Source: Bacteroidaceae bacterium
GTDB taxonomy: Bacteria > Bacteroidota > Bacteroidia > Bacteroidales > Bacteroidaceae
Assembly (NCBI GenBank): GCA_017442855.1
Contig: JAFSPM010000045.1
Span: 186,001 to 250,000 of the forward strand
Direction: 5' to 3'
DNA: 64,000 nucleotides
Part shown: in pieces, positions 34,804 to 43,538 of the stretch
Layout of the letters: each line of letters begins with the position of its first letter
How positions within the stretch are numbered: position 1 is the first letter of the stretch
Position numbers and translations under genes: made by a program
The notes under the pieces: model-generated
Databases searched by the model: none
Told to the model about the DNA's origin: nothing
Seen by the model: only the letters and a program-made list of their open reading frames with translations

Positions 34804-35985
34804 ATGTCAGACGAGATAAGAAAATATCAAAACGCGGTGGAAGTCATCAAAACCGCGATACTACAGAGTCAGGCACGTGCAGCTAAGGCAGTCAATCAGG
34901 AGCAGTTGGCTCTCTACTACGGTATTGGCAGATACGTGTCTGCTAATAGCCGGAAGAAGAATTGGGGTAAGGGAGCTATCGATACCATTAGCGAACAGTT
35001 GCGCAAGGAACTGCCAGGACTTCGTGGCTTTTCGGCTACAAGTATGCGCAATATGCGTACTTTCTACGAAGAATGGAGGCAGCTGGAAACCAATTCATCA
35101 GTCGCAACTGATGATATTCAGATTCTTCCCCCCAATTCATCAGTCGCAACTGATAAAATTACAAAAATTAACATACCTGATGCAGAAATTCGCCAATTAC
35201 AATTGGCAAATCTGCCTAACTTCCCTTTGCGTGAGTTCCTGAGCATCAGCTTCACCCACCATATTGCCATCCTCACAAAGGCAAAGACATATGAGGAGCG
35301 CGTGTTTTACATGAAGTATGCTGATGGGTATAAGCCAACTGTAGAGGATTTGGAGAAGGTCATCAAACAAGACCTTTACCACCATCAGGACAAGATGCCC
35401 AACAATTTCTTGATTACCATAGCCGATTACAAACAGGCTTATCGTGCCATCAGGATGTTCAAAGACGAGTATCTGCTGGATTTTATCAATGTGGAGGAGT
35501 TGGGAATGCACGACGAAGATGTAGATGAAAGTGTGATAGAAAGCAATATTGTTCATAACGTAAAGAACTTCATCATGACTTTTGGACGAGGCTTCACTTT
35601 TATAGGAAGTCAAGTTCACTTCGACAAGCTTGGGCATGACCACTGGATTGACCTATTGTTTTTTAATCGCGACCTGAATAGAACCGTTGTTTTCGAGTTG
35701 AAGAATGGCAAGTTTAAGGTGGGTTATCTGGCACAATTGAGTGCCTATCTGCGTATTCTGAATGACGATGACCGTCGTGACCACGAAGAGGCTCCCATCG
35801 GCATCATCCTTTGCAAAGAGGCTGATAAGGATTATGCCGGATACATCATGCAGGATTTTCGACAGCCCATGGGCGTAGCTACCTATAAGACTGCCGACGA
35901 GATGGACCCCGAACTCCTGAAAGCCCTACCGCCAAAGGAAGAGCTGCAAAGGGTTTTTGTGGAGAGTAGCAAAAAAGAAGAATAG
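34804..35985 (+). CDS. DUF1016/YhcG-like PDDEXK nuclease
   Basis: A 393-residue protein with the N-terminal helical DUF1016 domain (ALYYGIGRYVSANSRKKNWG, then ISEQLRKELPGLRGFSATSMRNMRTFYEEW) and a C-terminal PD-(D/E)xK nuclease domain. In the latter, FIGSQVHFDKLGHDHWIDLLFFNRDL gives the catalytic Asp and VVFELKNGKFK the ExK. A 22-nt in-frame direct repeat (35091-35112 and 35133-35154) duplicates NSSVATD in the linker. It is first in the operon, 80 nt before res. Proteins of this kind often accompany restriction systems, probably as an accessory nuclease. Confidence 0.88.
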   Translation: MSDEIRKYQNAVEVIKTAILQSQARAAKAVNQEQLALYYGIGRYVSANSRKKNWGKGAIDTISEQLRKELPGLRGFSATSMRNMRTFYEEWRQLETNSSVATDDIQILPPNSSVATDKITKINIPDAEIRQLQLANLPNFPLREFLSISFTHHIAILTKAKTYEERVFYMKYADGYKPTVEDLEKVIKQDLYHHQDKMPNNFLITIADYKQAYRAIRMFKDEYLLDFINVEELGMHDEDVDESVIESNIVHNVKNFIMTFGRGFTFIGSQVHFDKLGHDHWIDLLFFNRDLNRTVVFELKNGKFKVGYLAQLSAYLRILNDDDRRDHEEAPIGIILCKEADKDYAGYIMQDFRQPMGVATYKTADEMDPELLKALPPKEELQRVFVESSKKEE

Positions 35986-36065
35986 TAAAAACGAAATACG
36001 AATTAGAATCTGTCAGTAATAAGTGACTTGATTGAGATAAAATAATTCCAACGATAGAATAAAGT

Positions 36066-38762
36066 ATGATATTCAAACTTGAAACCCCAGAACATCAGCG
36101 AACTGCCATACGAAGTGTGGTAGAGGTGTTCCGTGGGATGGAAAAGAACACTTATGACAATGCTACGGATGAGGACATTCGGGCGAACCATTGCTCGTTA
36201 TCATTAAGCGCATTGATGGCTAATATAAATAAGATTGCGGCAGAAAATGGAATAGACCCTTTACAAACCTATTTTCAAGAATCAGGAAACGCATGCATCG
36301 AAATGGAAACGGGTACGGGTAAGACCTTGACCTACCTCCAGTCGGCATACGAACTATACAAGGAATATGGTCTTACCAAGTTCATTGTTCTTGTGCCATC
36401 TATCCCTATCCGCCAGGGGGTCATAGATACTTTTGAGAACTTCAAGACACAGTTGGAGGACAAATACGATTTTACTCCAAACACCTTTGTTTATGACAGT
36501 TCCAAACTAAGTGATCTTCGCGACTATATTACGGCTGAGACACCGCAGATTATGATTATGACGATGGCATCGTTCAACTCTGAAGATAAGATTCTAAATC
36601 AGAAAGTACGCGAAGGGCTGTTTAACAATGTACCTTACATTGAGGCAATTGCTAAAACTCACCCTATCATCTTCATGGATGAACCACAGGAGGGCATGGA
36701 TACAGACAACTCAAAGCAGTGGCTTGCCAAACTATCTCCGTTGTTCAAGTTCCGATACTCGGCAACACATGCCGTGAAGGTGAATATGCTATATCAGCTG
36801 ACTCCCAGCGAGAGCTATCGGTTAGGCTTAGTAAAGAAGATAGAAGTGCTCACCGTGACGGAAAAGAACGATGAAGCCACGCTGAAAATTGAAATCAGCG
36901 AGGTACAAGAGACAAAGACAGAACCCAAGGTGAAGTTGAAACTCTGGAAGTACAACAAGGCTAAAGAGAACTTTGTTTTCAAAGAATCCAGCTTACTAAA
37001 GAAAGGCGACAATCTTGCTGAAAAGTCCGGCAATGACACCTACACAGATTTTACAATCAGTCGTATATATAAGAAACTGAGCACTCGCAAGTGGGTGGTG
37101 GAATTCTCCAATGGCACCAGCATTGAAGAGGGCGCATCGTCAGCTAACAAGGAACAGGTGTGGGCTTTGCAGTTAGAATGGCTCATACGTCGCCATTTTG
37201 AGAATCAGCAACGTCTGAAACCATTGGGCATTAAAAATCTATCGCTTATCTTCATTGATAAGGTGGCCAATTATATGGACCCAACAAATCCTGTCATCAA
37301 GAAGATTTTTGAACAACAGTACAAAACTGTATATGCCGAGTTCCACGAAGGCCAAGCACCTACACAAGAACAGGTAACGGCTGTTCAGGGATTCTATTTC
37401 GCCAAGACAACACAAGGGGAATATACGGATAACGAAAAAACGAATCAGAGCAATAAGGAAATCTACGACGAGATTCTACACAACAAACAGAAATTGTTGT
37501 CGTTTGGAAGTAGCATTGAGTTCGTGTTCTCTCATTCGGCACTTGGTGTAGGTTGGGACAATCCGAATGTGTTTGGCATAGCCACATTGAACGAAAGCTA
37601 TTCGGAGAACAAGAAGAGGCAAGAGATTGGCCGTGGTCTTCGTATCTGTGTTAATCAGCAGGGCGAGCGTATCTATGATGAAGAGGGCACGCCCGACGAC
37701 GAAGTCATCAATCAACTTACCGTCGTCCCTAATGAGACATACGAAACGTTTGCACGTAGCTATCAGAATGAAAACGAGAAAGCATACGGCAATGCCGGTG
37801 CTGGTGCGAAGCTTAAGCATAATCACAAAGGAAAGCATCAGAACCGCGTAAAGTTCAAACTGAATAAAGACGAGAGTGTTCAGAGTGTGTTTCGTCGTTT
37901 CTGGAACACAATTGCTAAGAAGACCACTTATCGCGTCAGTTTCGATGAGGATGCCATCATACGCCGTAGCATAGAGGAACTGAACACCATTTCCATTGCT
38001 GACTACAAAGCCGAAGTTGCCAGTTATCGTGTTGGTGACATCGAGGATTTTTCTCAACGGGAATATATAGGCTCAGAAGACCGTAATCTGAAAGGGTATT
38101 ACTCACCTCAGGACTTGGTTGAAGACCTAAGCGAGAAAACAGGATTATGCTATAACTCCGTGATGCGCATTGTTACGGAAATAGAGACGCAGAAGGAATA
38201 TCTGAAGAATCCTCCCGTCTTTCTGGAACAGGCAGCCTTCAAGATTAAGCAGGTACAATTAGAAGAATTGGTAAGGTGTGTGGAATATGACCCTACTGAA
38301 GAAGTTTATCCTTTCGATTTTGCCGACTTTACCAAAGATGCTTGCGACAATTATGTTTCAACCCCTAATCATGGCGTATGGGATAAAACCCTTTATGATA
38401 GTGGATTTGAACGAGACTTCGCTCTTGATGCAGACAATAACGTCAAAAATCCCGATGTGCTTTGCTTCTTGAAGTTCCCTACTTGGTATAAGATTCCGAC
38501 TCCGATAGGCAGCTATGAGCCAGACTTTGGTGTGGTGCTGAAACGCGTGTCTTTACGGAACAATCAAGAACAGCAGGAATACTATTTTGTTGTTGAGATT
38601 AAAGGTACTAATGACCTTAACGATAAGAAAGCCCTAACTCCACATGAAAAAGCACGCATCGAATGCGCCATCAAGCATTTCCGCTCCCTTGGCATCGAGG
38701 CCTGCTATAAGGCACCAATTCGTGAATATTCAACATTTAAGGCGCAAGCCGAAAAACAATAA
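36066..38762 (+). CDS. res: Type III restriction endonuclease, Res subunit
   Basis: An 898-residue DNA translocase/nuclease that, with Mod, cuts foreign DNA. Walker A is ETGTGKT (81-87) and the DEAD-like box is MDEPQ (about 204-208). Motif VI is RQEIGRGLRI (about 517-526). The C-terminal nuclease has EPDFGVV (about 818) and VVEIKGTND (about 842), the PD-ExK pattern. All key motifs are intact. Mod follows 11 nt downstream. Type III systems usually have mod first, so the order here is reversed. Confidence 0.93.
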   Translation: MIFKLETPEHQRTAIRSVVEVFRGMEKNTYDNATDEDIRANHCSLSLSALMANINKIAAENGIDPLQTYFQESGNACIEMETGTGKTLTYLQSAYELYKEYGLTKFIVLVPSIPIRQGVIDTFENFKTQLEDKYDFTPNTFVYDSSKLSDLRDYITAETPQIMIMTMASFNSEDKILNQKVREGLFNNVPYIEAIAKTHPIIFMDEPQEGMDTDNSKQWLAKLSPLFKFRYSATHAVKVNMLYQLTPSESYRLGLVKKIEVLTVTEKNDEATLKIEISEVQETKTEPKVKLKLWKYNKAKENFVFKESSLLKKGDNLAEKSGNDTYTDFTISRIYKKLSTRKWVVEFSNGTSIEEGASSANKEQVWALQLEWLIRRHFENQQRLKPLGIKNLSLIFIDKVANYMDPTNPVIKKIFEQQYKTVYAEFHEGQAPTQEQVTAVQGFYFAKTTQGEYTDNEKTNQSNKEIYDEILHNKQKLLSFGSSIEFVFSHSALGVGWDNPNVFGIATLNESYSENKKRQEIGRGLRICVNQQGERIYDEEGTPDDEVINQLTVVPNETYETFARSYQNENEKAYGNAGAGAKLKHNHKGKHQNRVKFKLNKDESVQSVFRRFWNTIAKKTTYRVSFDEDAIIRRSIEELNTISIADYKAEVASYRVGDIEDFSQREYIGSEDRNLKGYYSPQDLVEDLSEKTGLCYNSVMRIVTEIETQKEYLKNPPVFLEQAAFKIKQVQLEELVRCVEYDPTEEVYPFDFADFTKDACDNYVSTPNHGVWDKTLYDSGFERDFALDADNNVKNPDVLCFLKFPTWYKIPTPIGSYEPDFGVVLKRVSLRNNQEQQEYYFVVEIKGTNDLNDKKALTPHEKARIECAIKHFRSLGIEACYKAPIREYSTFKAQAEKQ

Positions 38763-38773
38763 CTATCAAGCAA

Positions 38774-40681
38774 ATGGAAACGTATAAAGACCATATAACG
38801 ATGACTCCCGATATGAACGAGGAACGTCTGAACACACTCCGTGAATTATTCCCTGACTGGTTTACACAAGAAGGTTATCTTGATGTAAACGAAGTGAAGA
38901 AAGCCGTCAATCCTGACAGCGTTGAAGAGACCGAACGTTACGAATTTCGTTGGTTTGGCAAATCAGCTGCCAAACGAAACGCCTTTACTCCAACAAGGGC
39001 GACACTTCATTATGATGCAGAGCGTAGTGTTAATGCTGACACAACAGACAACATTATTATAGAAGGCGAGAACCTTGAAGTTTTAAAGATTCTTTCTTCA
39101 AGCTATAGGGGAAAGATTAAATGTATTTATATAGATCCACCATATAATACGGGTGAAGATTTCCTGTATAATGATGATTTCTCTGAAGAAAAAGAAGCTT
39201 ATTGGGAGCGAAGCGAATCAACAGACAATGGTGTCAAATTGGATACCAATTCTGACAGTAGTGGCCGTTTCCATAGTAATTGGTTAGATGATATGTATAG
39301 CCGATTATTGGTGGCTCGTACTCTTTTAAAACCAGATGGTGTAATCTTTATCTCAATGGATGATCACGAAATACATCATCTGCGTAAGATCTGTGATGAG
39401 ATATTCGGCGAAGAAAACTTCTTGGTTAATATCATATGGGAAAAGAGATATACAAGAAGTAATAATTCAAAACTTTTTGGAACAATGACCGAGCATGTAG
39501 TTTGCTATAGGAGGTCGAGATCTTTAGAAAATATTAAAGAGCCTAGAAACGACAAATCTGATGAAATCTATTCAAATCCAGACAATGATGAACGTGGCGA
39601 ATGGACAAGTGTCTCGTATGTAAACCCTGCATTAAGAGAAGAGCGGCCAAACCTTTGCTATCCTATAAGTAATCCAATAACGGGAGCAACCATAGAACAT
39701 CCAACAAATGCATGGAAATATGAATATGCAACATACTTGCAACACGTTGCAGAGAATAGACTATATTGGGGACAAGATGGAGGGAACACTTATCCGAGGT
39801 TGAAAAAATACCTAAGTGAAATGGAGGGGGGTATGGTACCTTCAAATTTCTGGAAACGTGAAGATGTTGGAACAACAGATCAAGCAAGTGCAGATCTTGA
39901 AGAACTGATAGGTAGAGGTATCTTCCCCTTCCCTAAACCAACAAAATTAGTTCAGAAAGCGATTTCTTATTTCATAAACGGAAATGAAGATAAAGATTGT
40001 ATTGTTCTTGATTTCTTCGCAGGCTCAGGTACAACTGGCCATGCGGTCGTTAATCAAAACATAAAAGATGGAGGACATCGAAAATACATATTGGTTCAGA
40101 TTCCACAATTGACAGATGAAAACAGTAATGCATACAGAACTGGCTATAAAACCATCAGTGAGATAACCATTGCACGTAATAAAGCTGTGCATGATAAGTT
40201 AAAAGCTTCTTACAAAGGTAAGCTGATTACTCCAGAAGACCAACAGCAATTAAATCAGCTCGGTTTCAAAGTCTTCACATTGAGCAAATCCAGTTTCCCA
40301 CGTGTGGATTTCGCTCCCAATCCAGACAAGAGCGAAGAAGAGAACCTCGCTTTGTTCCAAGAATATGTTGCTCAGAAAGAACAGCAGTTCACTATCGCCT
40401 TTAATGAAGACGAACTTATAACTGAGATTCTGATTAAGCAGGGCTTCATGCTCACCTACAAACTGGAGCAGCAAACTCAGTTCACTCAGAACAGAGTGTA
40501 CAAAGTCACCGACGGCATCAAGAAAGCTTTCATTACTGTTGACTCCAACCTTTATGACGAGACCGTAGATTACTTCATGGAGCATACCGATACCAAGTTT
40601 ATCTGCATAGAGCGTGCCCTCGATACTACCAAGAAGTTCAATCTCAAAAATAAAATGCAAGACAAGTTCTATGCGTTCTAA
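38774..40681 (+). CDS. mod: Type III DNA methyltransferase, Mod subunit (adenine-specific)
   Basis: A 635-residue N6-adenine methyltransferase that marks host DNA and gives the system its recognition sequence. DPPYNTGEDFLYNDDF (DPPY at 121-124, catalytic motif IV) precedes VLDFFAGSGTTGHAV (about 410-424, AdoMet-binding motif I), which is the beta-class order. The region between them (about 170-400) is the target-recognition part and is distinctly more A/T-rich than the flanks. That fits exchange of specificity domains among alleles. The C-terminus (FTLSKSSFPRVDFAPNPDKS) is of the usual type III kind. Confidence 0.93.
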   Translation: METYKDHITMTPDMNEERLNTLRELFPDWFTQEGYLDVNEVKKAVNPDSVEETERYEFRWFGKSAAKRNAFTPTRATLHYDAERSVNADTTDNIIIEGENLEVLKILSSSYRGKIKCIYIDPPYNTGEDFLYNDDFSEEKEAYWERSESTDNGVKLDTNSDSSGRFHSNWLDDMYSRLLVARTLLKPDGVIFISMDDHEIHHLRKICDEIFGEENFLVNIIWEKRYTRSNNSKLFGTMTEHVVCYRRSRSLENIKEPRNDKSDEIYSNPDNDERGEWTSVSYVNPALREERPNLCYPISNPITGATIEHPTNAWKYEYATYLQHVAENRLYWGQDGGNTYPRLKKYLSEMEGGMVPSNFWKREDVGTTDQASADLEELIGRGIFPFPKPTKLVQKAISYFINGNEDKDCIVLDFFAGSGTTGHAVVNQNIKDGGHRKYILVQIPQLTDENSNAYRTGYKTISEITIARNKAVHDKLKASYKGKLITPEDQQQLNQLGFKVFTLSKSSFPRVDFAPNPDKSEEENLALFQEYVAQKEQQFTIAFNEDELITEILIKQGFMLTYKLEQQTQFTQNRVYKVTDGIKKAFITVDSNLYDETVDYFMEHTDTKFICIERALDTTKKFNLKNKMQDKFYAF

Positions 40682-40797
40682 ACAAGGATAGGAAATTTAT
40701 CACGAATGTGTCAATGTGGGAAACATAATGTACATTCATGTTTGACTCAAGAAGTACGAGAGATAATAATGTATTTGTAAACATAAATTAGAAGATA

Positions 40798-42210
40798 ATG
40801 AAATACAACATACCATTGCCTGTCATCAATAATAAAAGAGAACAGTTATCAACTTATTCTCTTCATAGAGGGAAAGTGGTGGCTTTTAGATCTTGGTTCT
40901 ATAGTAAGCCACAAACTGGAATTATCGTAATGGAAGACCATGAAATGATGCTGGCTGCATATAATCTTTATGATGAGAATGAAGATAATATGTGGTATAT
41001 GGATGTAATACCAGATAACAATATTGAATTATATGAAGCCAACGAAAACGAGAAAATTTGGGGATATAAGTTTTTTTTGGATTATGTTTATGGTAATGAA
41101 CATGTTGAAGGAGGTAAGAATCCATTTATTGCTTTTATAGAGGATGAGTGCCCACATGATGATCATGATTGGAAAAGAGAAGAATTATGTCAAGATCTCC
41201 TTTCTCTTGTTCCCAAGATGTTGGACAAATCTGAATGGGAAGGGTTGAAGCAGCAACTATGGCATGCAATTCAACAATCAGGTGGACTTCAGTATAACCG
41301 CTTTTGTACGGAGTATTACTGCTTCTTGATTGGGACTCTTATGATAGCTGAGAACTCAACAAGTTCTTTTATTTTTGATTCAAGAATAAATAAGTTAAAA
41401 AAGGAGTGGTATCAGTTTTCTTGGATGTACGGCATGGCGATTGGCAGATTAACGGGAACTGGCTATAACAATTTTACGGCTGTAGTTAAACAAGCAGGAC
41501 AAAACCGGAGAATGCACTATCTACACTTGTATCTGCCACTTGTTGAAAACAACATTGATAAAATTTGCAGGTATAATAATGCTGAGAATAAGTATAGACT
41601 TCAAGAAGCAATTCGCAAGATGAGGGATGTAGAAGCACTTCATGAGCAGAAAACCGACCTGGACGATTTGTACCATATCTTATTCCCTAAACATTTTGTA
41701 TATGCTATGTCATCAAGTCGTCCTGCAGCCACCATTGCTGGCTTGAAAGAAGAGGTGGCTGCAAAGGAAATGCGAATCAAAGAATTAGAGAATGCTGTGG
41801 ATGATTTGACAAATAGATATAACAAAGTGTTGGGACAACTTGCTGAAGCTGTAAAAGATCTCGAAGCTGATAAGATTACTTCTGATGATTTGGAGGCTGC
41901 TTTTCTGCGATTCCCTGCTGAATTGGCGCTGACATTCTTTGGTAATATGTCAACTCTTTTTGCCTTGAACCCTACCTGGCAGAAATATGCTCCTCAGATA
42001 CAAAGTAAAATTCTGGCAAAGCAGAAAGAGCAGCAAGATAAGCAGCAGAAGATGGGTGAGGCTTTGATGAAAAAACTGGAAGAACCAACAACGCAGAACA
42101 ACTATAACATTGAACTGATTCAGAAGAAAGAGACAAACATCGAAACAAACTATGGTGCTAATATAGAACAGAATGGGGGTTTAATAGCTTTGCCAAAAAT
42201 AGAAAAGTAA
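40798..42210 (+). CDS. Coiled-coil protein of unknown function downstream of mod
   Basis: A 470-residue protein I do not recognise. Residues 1-300 look globular and aromatic-rich, with an acidic PHDDHDWKREEL stretch near 120. A coiled coil spans about 320-370 (GLKEEVAAKEMRIKELENAV). The C-terminal region has FGNMSTLFALNPTWQKYAPQ, then a Gln/Lys-rich helix. The tail TQNNYNIELIQ then TNYGANIEQNGGLIALPK resembles the start of the next protein. No signal peptide or catalytic motif is seen. A 116-nt gap separates it from mod, so it may be co-transcribed or separately driven. Being next to restriction genes, it could be an accessory or unrelated cargo gene. Confidence 0.7.
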   Translation: MKYNIPLPVINNKREQLSTYSLHRGKVVAFRSWFYSKPQTGIIVMEDHEMMLAAYNLYDENEDNMWYMDVIPDNNIELYEANENEKIWGYKFFLDYVYGNEHVEGGKNPFIAFIEDECPHDDHDWKREELCQDLLSLVPKMLDKSEWEGLKQQLWHAIQQSGGLQYNRFCTEYYCFLIGTLMIAENSTSSFIFDSRINKLKKEWYQFSWMYGMAIGRLTGTGYNNFTAVVKQAGQNRRMHYLHLYLPLVENNIDKICRYNNAENKYRLQEAIRKMRDVEALHEQKTDLDDLYHILFPKHFVYAMSSSRPAATIAGLKEEVAAKEMRIKELENAVDDLTNRYNKVLGQLAEAVKDLEADKITSDDLEAAFLRFPAELALTFFGNMSTLFALNPTWQKYAPQIQSKILAKQKEQQDKQQKMGEALMKKLEEPTTQNNYNIELIQKKETNIETNYGANIEQNGGLIALPKIEK

Positions 42211-42213
42211 ATT

Positions 42214-42660
42214 ATGAATATTAATATTAAAAACAACTACGCACCAAATATTGAAGTACATGAGGGTGGTGTCGTAAACCTGCGACAAGATAAGACCGGA
42301 CGCTGGAACGTAGAGGAAGTGGAGGATGCTGACTATGTGACAGTGGAAAAGGAGGCGTTGGAAAAAAGTAAGTCTAGTGTGCCTGACAGGTTGAAGACCC
42401 AGCAAGCCGAAGAACTGATGGAGGACCTGGTGGATGGGGGTATCCTGAAAGACAACTGGCAACCCAATGGCTTGAGCGGCACAGAAAGGGCTTTGGTGGC
42501 CAAGGCCGTGAGCGACAGACTTGACATTAAGGAGGTGTGGCAGGTGTTCGGACAGATGTGGAATGAGAAGCCTGAGACACTGCGCAGCTACCTGAATAAA
42601 GCATTTGACCAAAAGAAGTCGTTGAAATTTCAAGGAAAAATTAAAAATATTTTAGGCTGA
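42214..42660 (+). CDS. Unknown protein paired with the coiled-coil protein
   Basis: A 148-residue protein starting MNINIKNNYAPNIEVHEGGV, which echoes the NNYxxNIE...GG motif at the C-terminus of the preceding protein. The rest is helical (LKTQQAEELMEDLVDGGILK, then GLSGTERALVAKAVSDRLDIKEVWQVFGQMWNEKPETLRSYLNKA). The latter part resembles helical DNA- or protein-binding repeats common on Bacteroidota mobile elements, without a firm family. It begins 3 nt after the previous stop, so the two are coupled and may interact through the shared motif. A strong terminator follows. Confidence 0.7.
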   Translation: MNINIKNNYAPNIEVHEGGVVNLRQDKTGRWNVEEVEDADYVTVEKEALEKSKSSVPDRLKTQQAEELMEDLVDGGILKDNWQPNGLSGTERALVAKAVSDRLDIKEVWQVFGQMWNEKPETLRSYLNKAFDQKKSLKFQGKIKNILG

Positions 42661-42685
42661 TTATCAATTAGATAATAGCATCCGT

Positions 42686-42723
42686 ACCTGCTACGCGTAC
42701 CTACTACGTAGCAGGTTTTTTTT
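42686..42723 (+). terminator. Intrinsic terminator ending the restriction operon
   Basis: ACCTGCTACG pairs with CGTAGCAGGT around an 11-nt loop, followed by eight or more T. Confidence 0.9.
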
Positions 42724-42782
42724 ATGCCTTCTTCCGACCTTTGCATCAGTCAACCGACCACTAGCGGCGTTGACGGGAAAAT

Positions 42783-43052
42783 ATGGAAACAAAAGTTTTG
42801 AAGGTCGTTGCACAGACCGAAATAACCAAAGTGCAGACGAAGAACGGCGAGAAGGCCAAGTGTTTAATCAGACTTAAGGAGGTGGGAGGCGATTATGCCG
42901 ACGAGTACCAGTGCAGCCTGCTGGGTGACAATGCCCAAAAGCGATATGAGGTGGGCAAGTTGGTGGCGGTGAGCCTTCGCTTTTCTACTCATGAGAGTAA
43001 TGGGGTGTTCTATCAGGACATTATGGCAAACGAGATCGTTCAAATCAACTAA
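42783..43052 (+). CDS. Small OB-fold-like protein of the primase module
   Basis: An 89-residue protein (METKVLKVVAQTEITKVQTK, then GEKAKCLIRLKEVGGDYADEYQCSLLGDNAQKRYEVGKLVAVSLRF). Its alternating beta-strand pattern resembles small single-strand DNA-binding OB folds such as DUF3127 proteins. The family is not certain. It is the first gene of the block leading to the primase. A GACCTTTG sequence about 45 nt upstream is a possible -7 element. A role in holding single-stranded DNA during replication of the element is an inference. Confidence 0.7.
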   Translation: METKVLKVVAQTEITKVQTKNGEKAKCLIRLKEVGGDYADEYQCSLLGDNAQKRYEVGKLVAVSLRFSTHESNGVFYQDIMANEIVQIN

Positions 43053-43144
43053 CATTAACCTGAGTTGAGGTCGAGGGAATCAATTGAGCATCAGCAATGA
43101 TGTAGGCGCCTTTCTCAAAACTTCTCTCGCAAATCAACTCAATT

Positions 43145-43534
43145 ATGCAAAAGCAAAATGTTTTTGTCGAGAATCTCCAGATGGAGACACAGACGGTGTT
43201 CAATCAGAACGGTAACATCAACATCTACCCTTGTGGGTTTGAGATGGGACAGCACATCGTGAGTGGTGGCGATCGTGCCAGTCAGAAGGGTCGCATGGTA
43301 ACGGAGGATGATGGCACAAGCCACTTCCGTGCCTACGCCAAGGATAGCGGCAGTCGCTACAACACACTCTTCCGCACGGCTCACGGCGAGGTGAAGGAGA
43401 CGCTGGAGGATGTGATTTTCCAATTGCGCTTCCCCAAGCGTATGGGCAAGGCGCTCATCGAGTCGCTCTATCGTGAAGAGACCGACGAGCAGGCAGCGTT
43501 TATCAAGACACGTCAAACTGAAACAATGTGGTAA
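43145..43534 (+). CDS. Unknown protein of the primase module
   Basis: A 129-residue protein that I do not recognise. It opens MQKQNVFVENLQMETQTVFN and contains MVTEDDGTSHFRAYAKDSGSRYNTLFRTAHGEVKETLEDVIFQLRFPKRMG. No motif, signal peptide or membrane segment is seen. It ends 4 nt before the primase start, which suggests translational coupling. Confidence 0.7.
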   Translation: MQKQNVFVENLQMETQTVFNQNGNINIYPCGFEMGQHIVSGGDRASQKGRMVTEDDGTSHFRAYAKDSGSRYNTLFRTAHGEVKETLEDVIFQLRFPKRMGKALIESLYREETDEQAAFIKTRQTETMW

Positions 43535-43538
43535 GACT

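Noticed and set aside
38774..40681. Frame disruption or phase-variable repeat in mod
   Set aside because: No simple-sequence repeat long enough for slippage was found, and the frame is open with all motifs in place.
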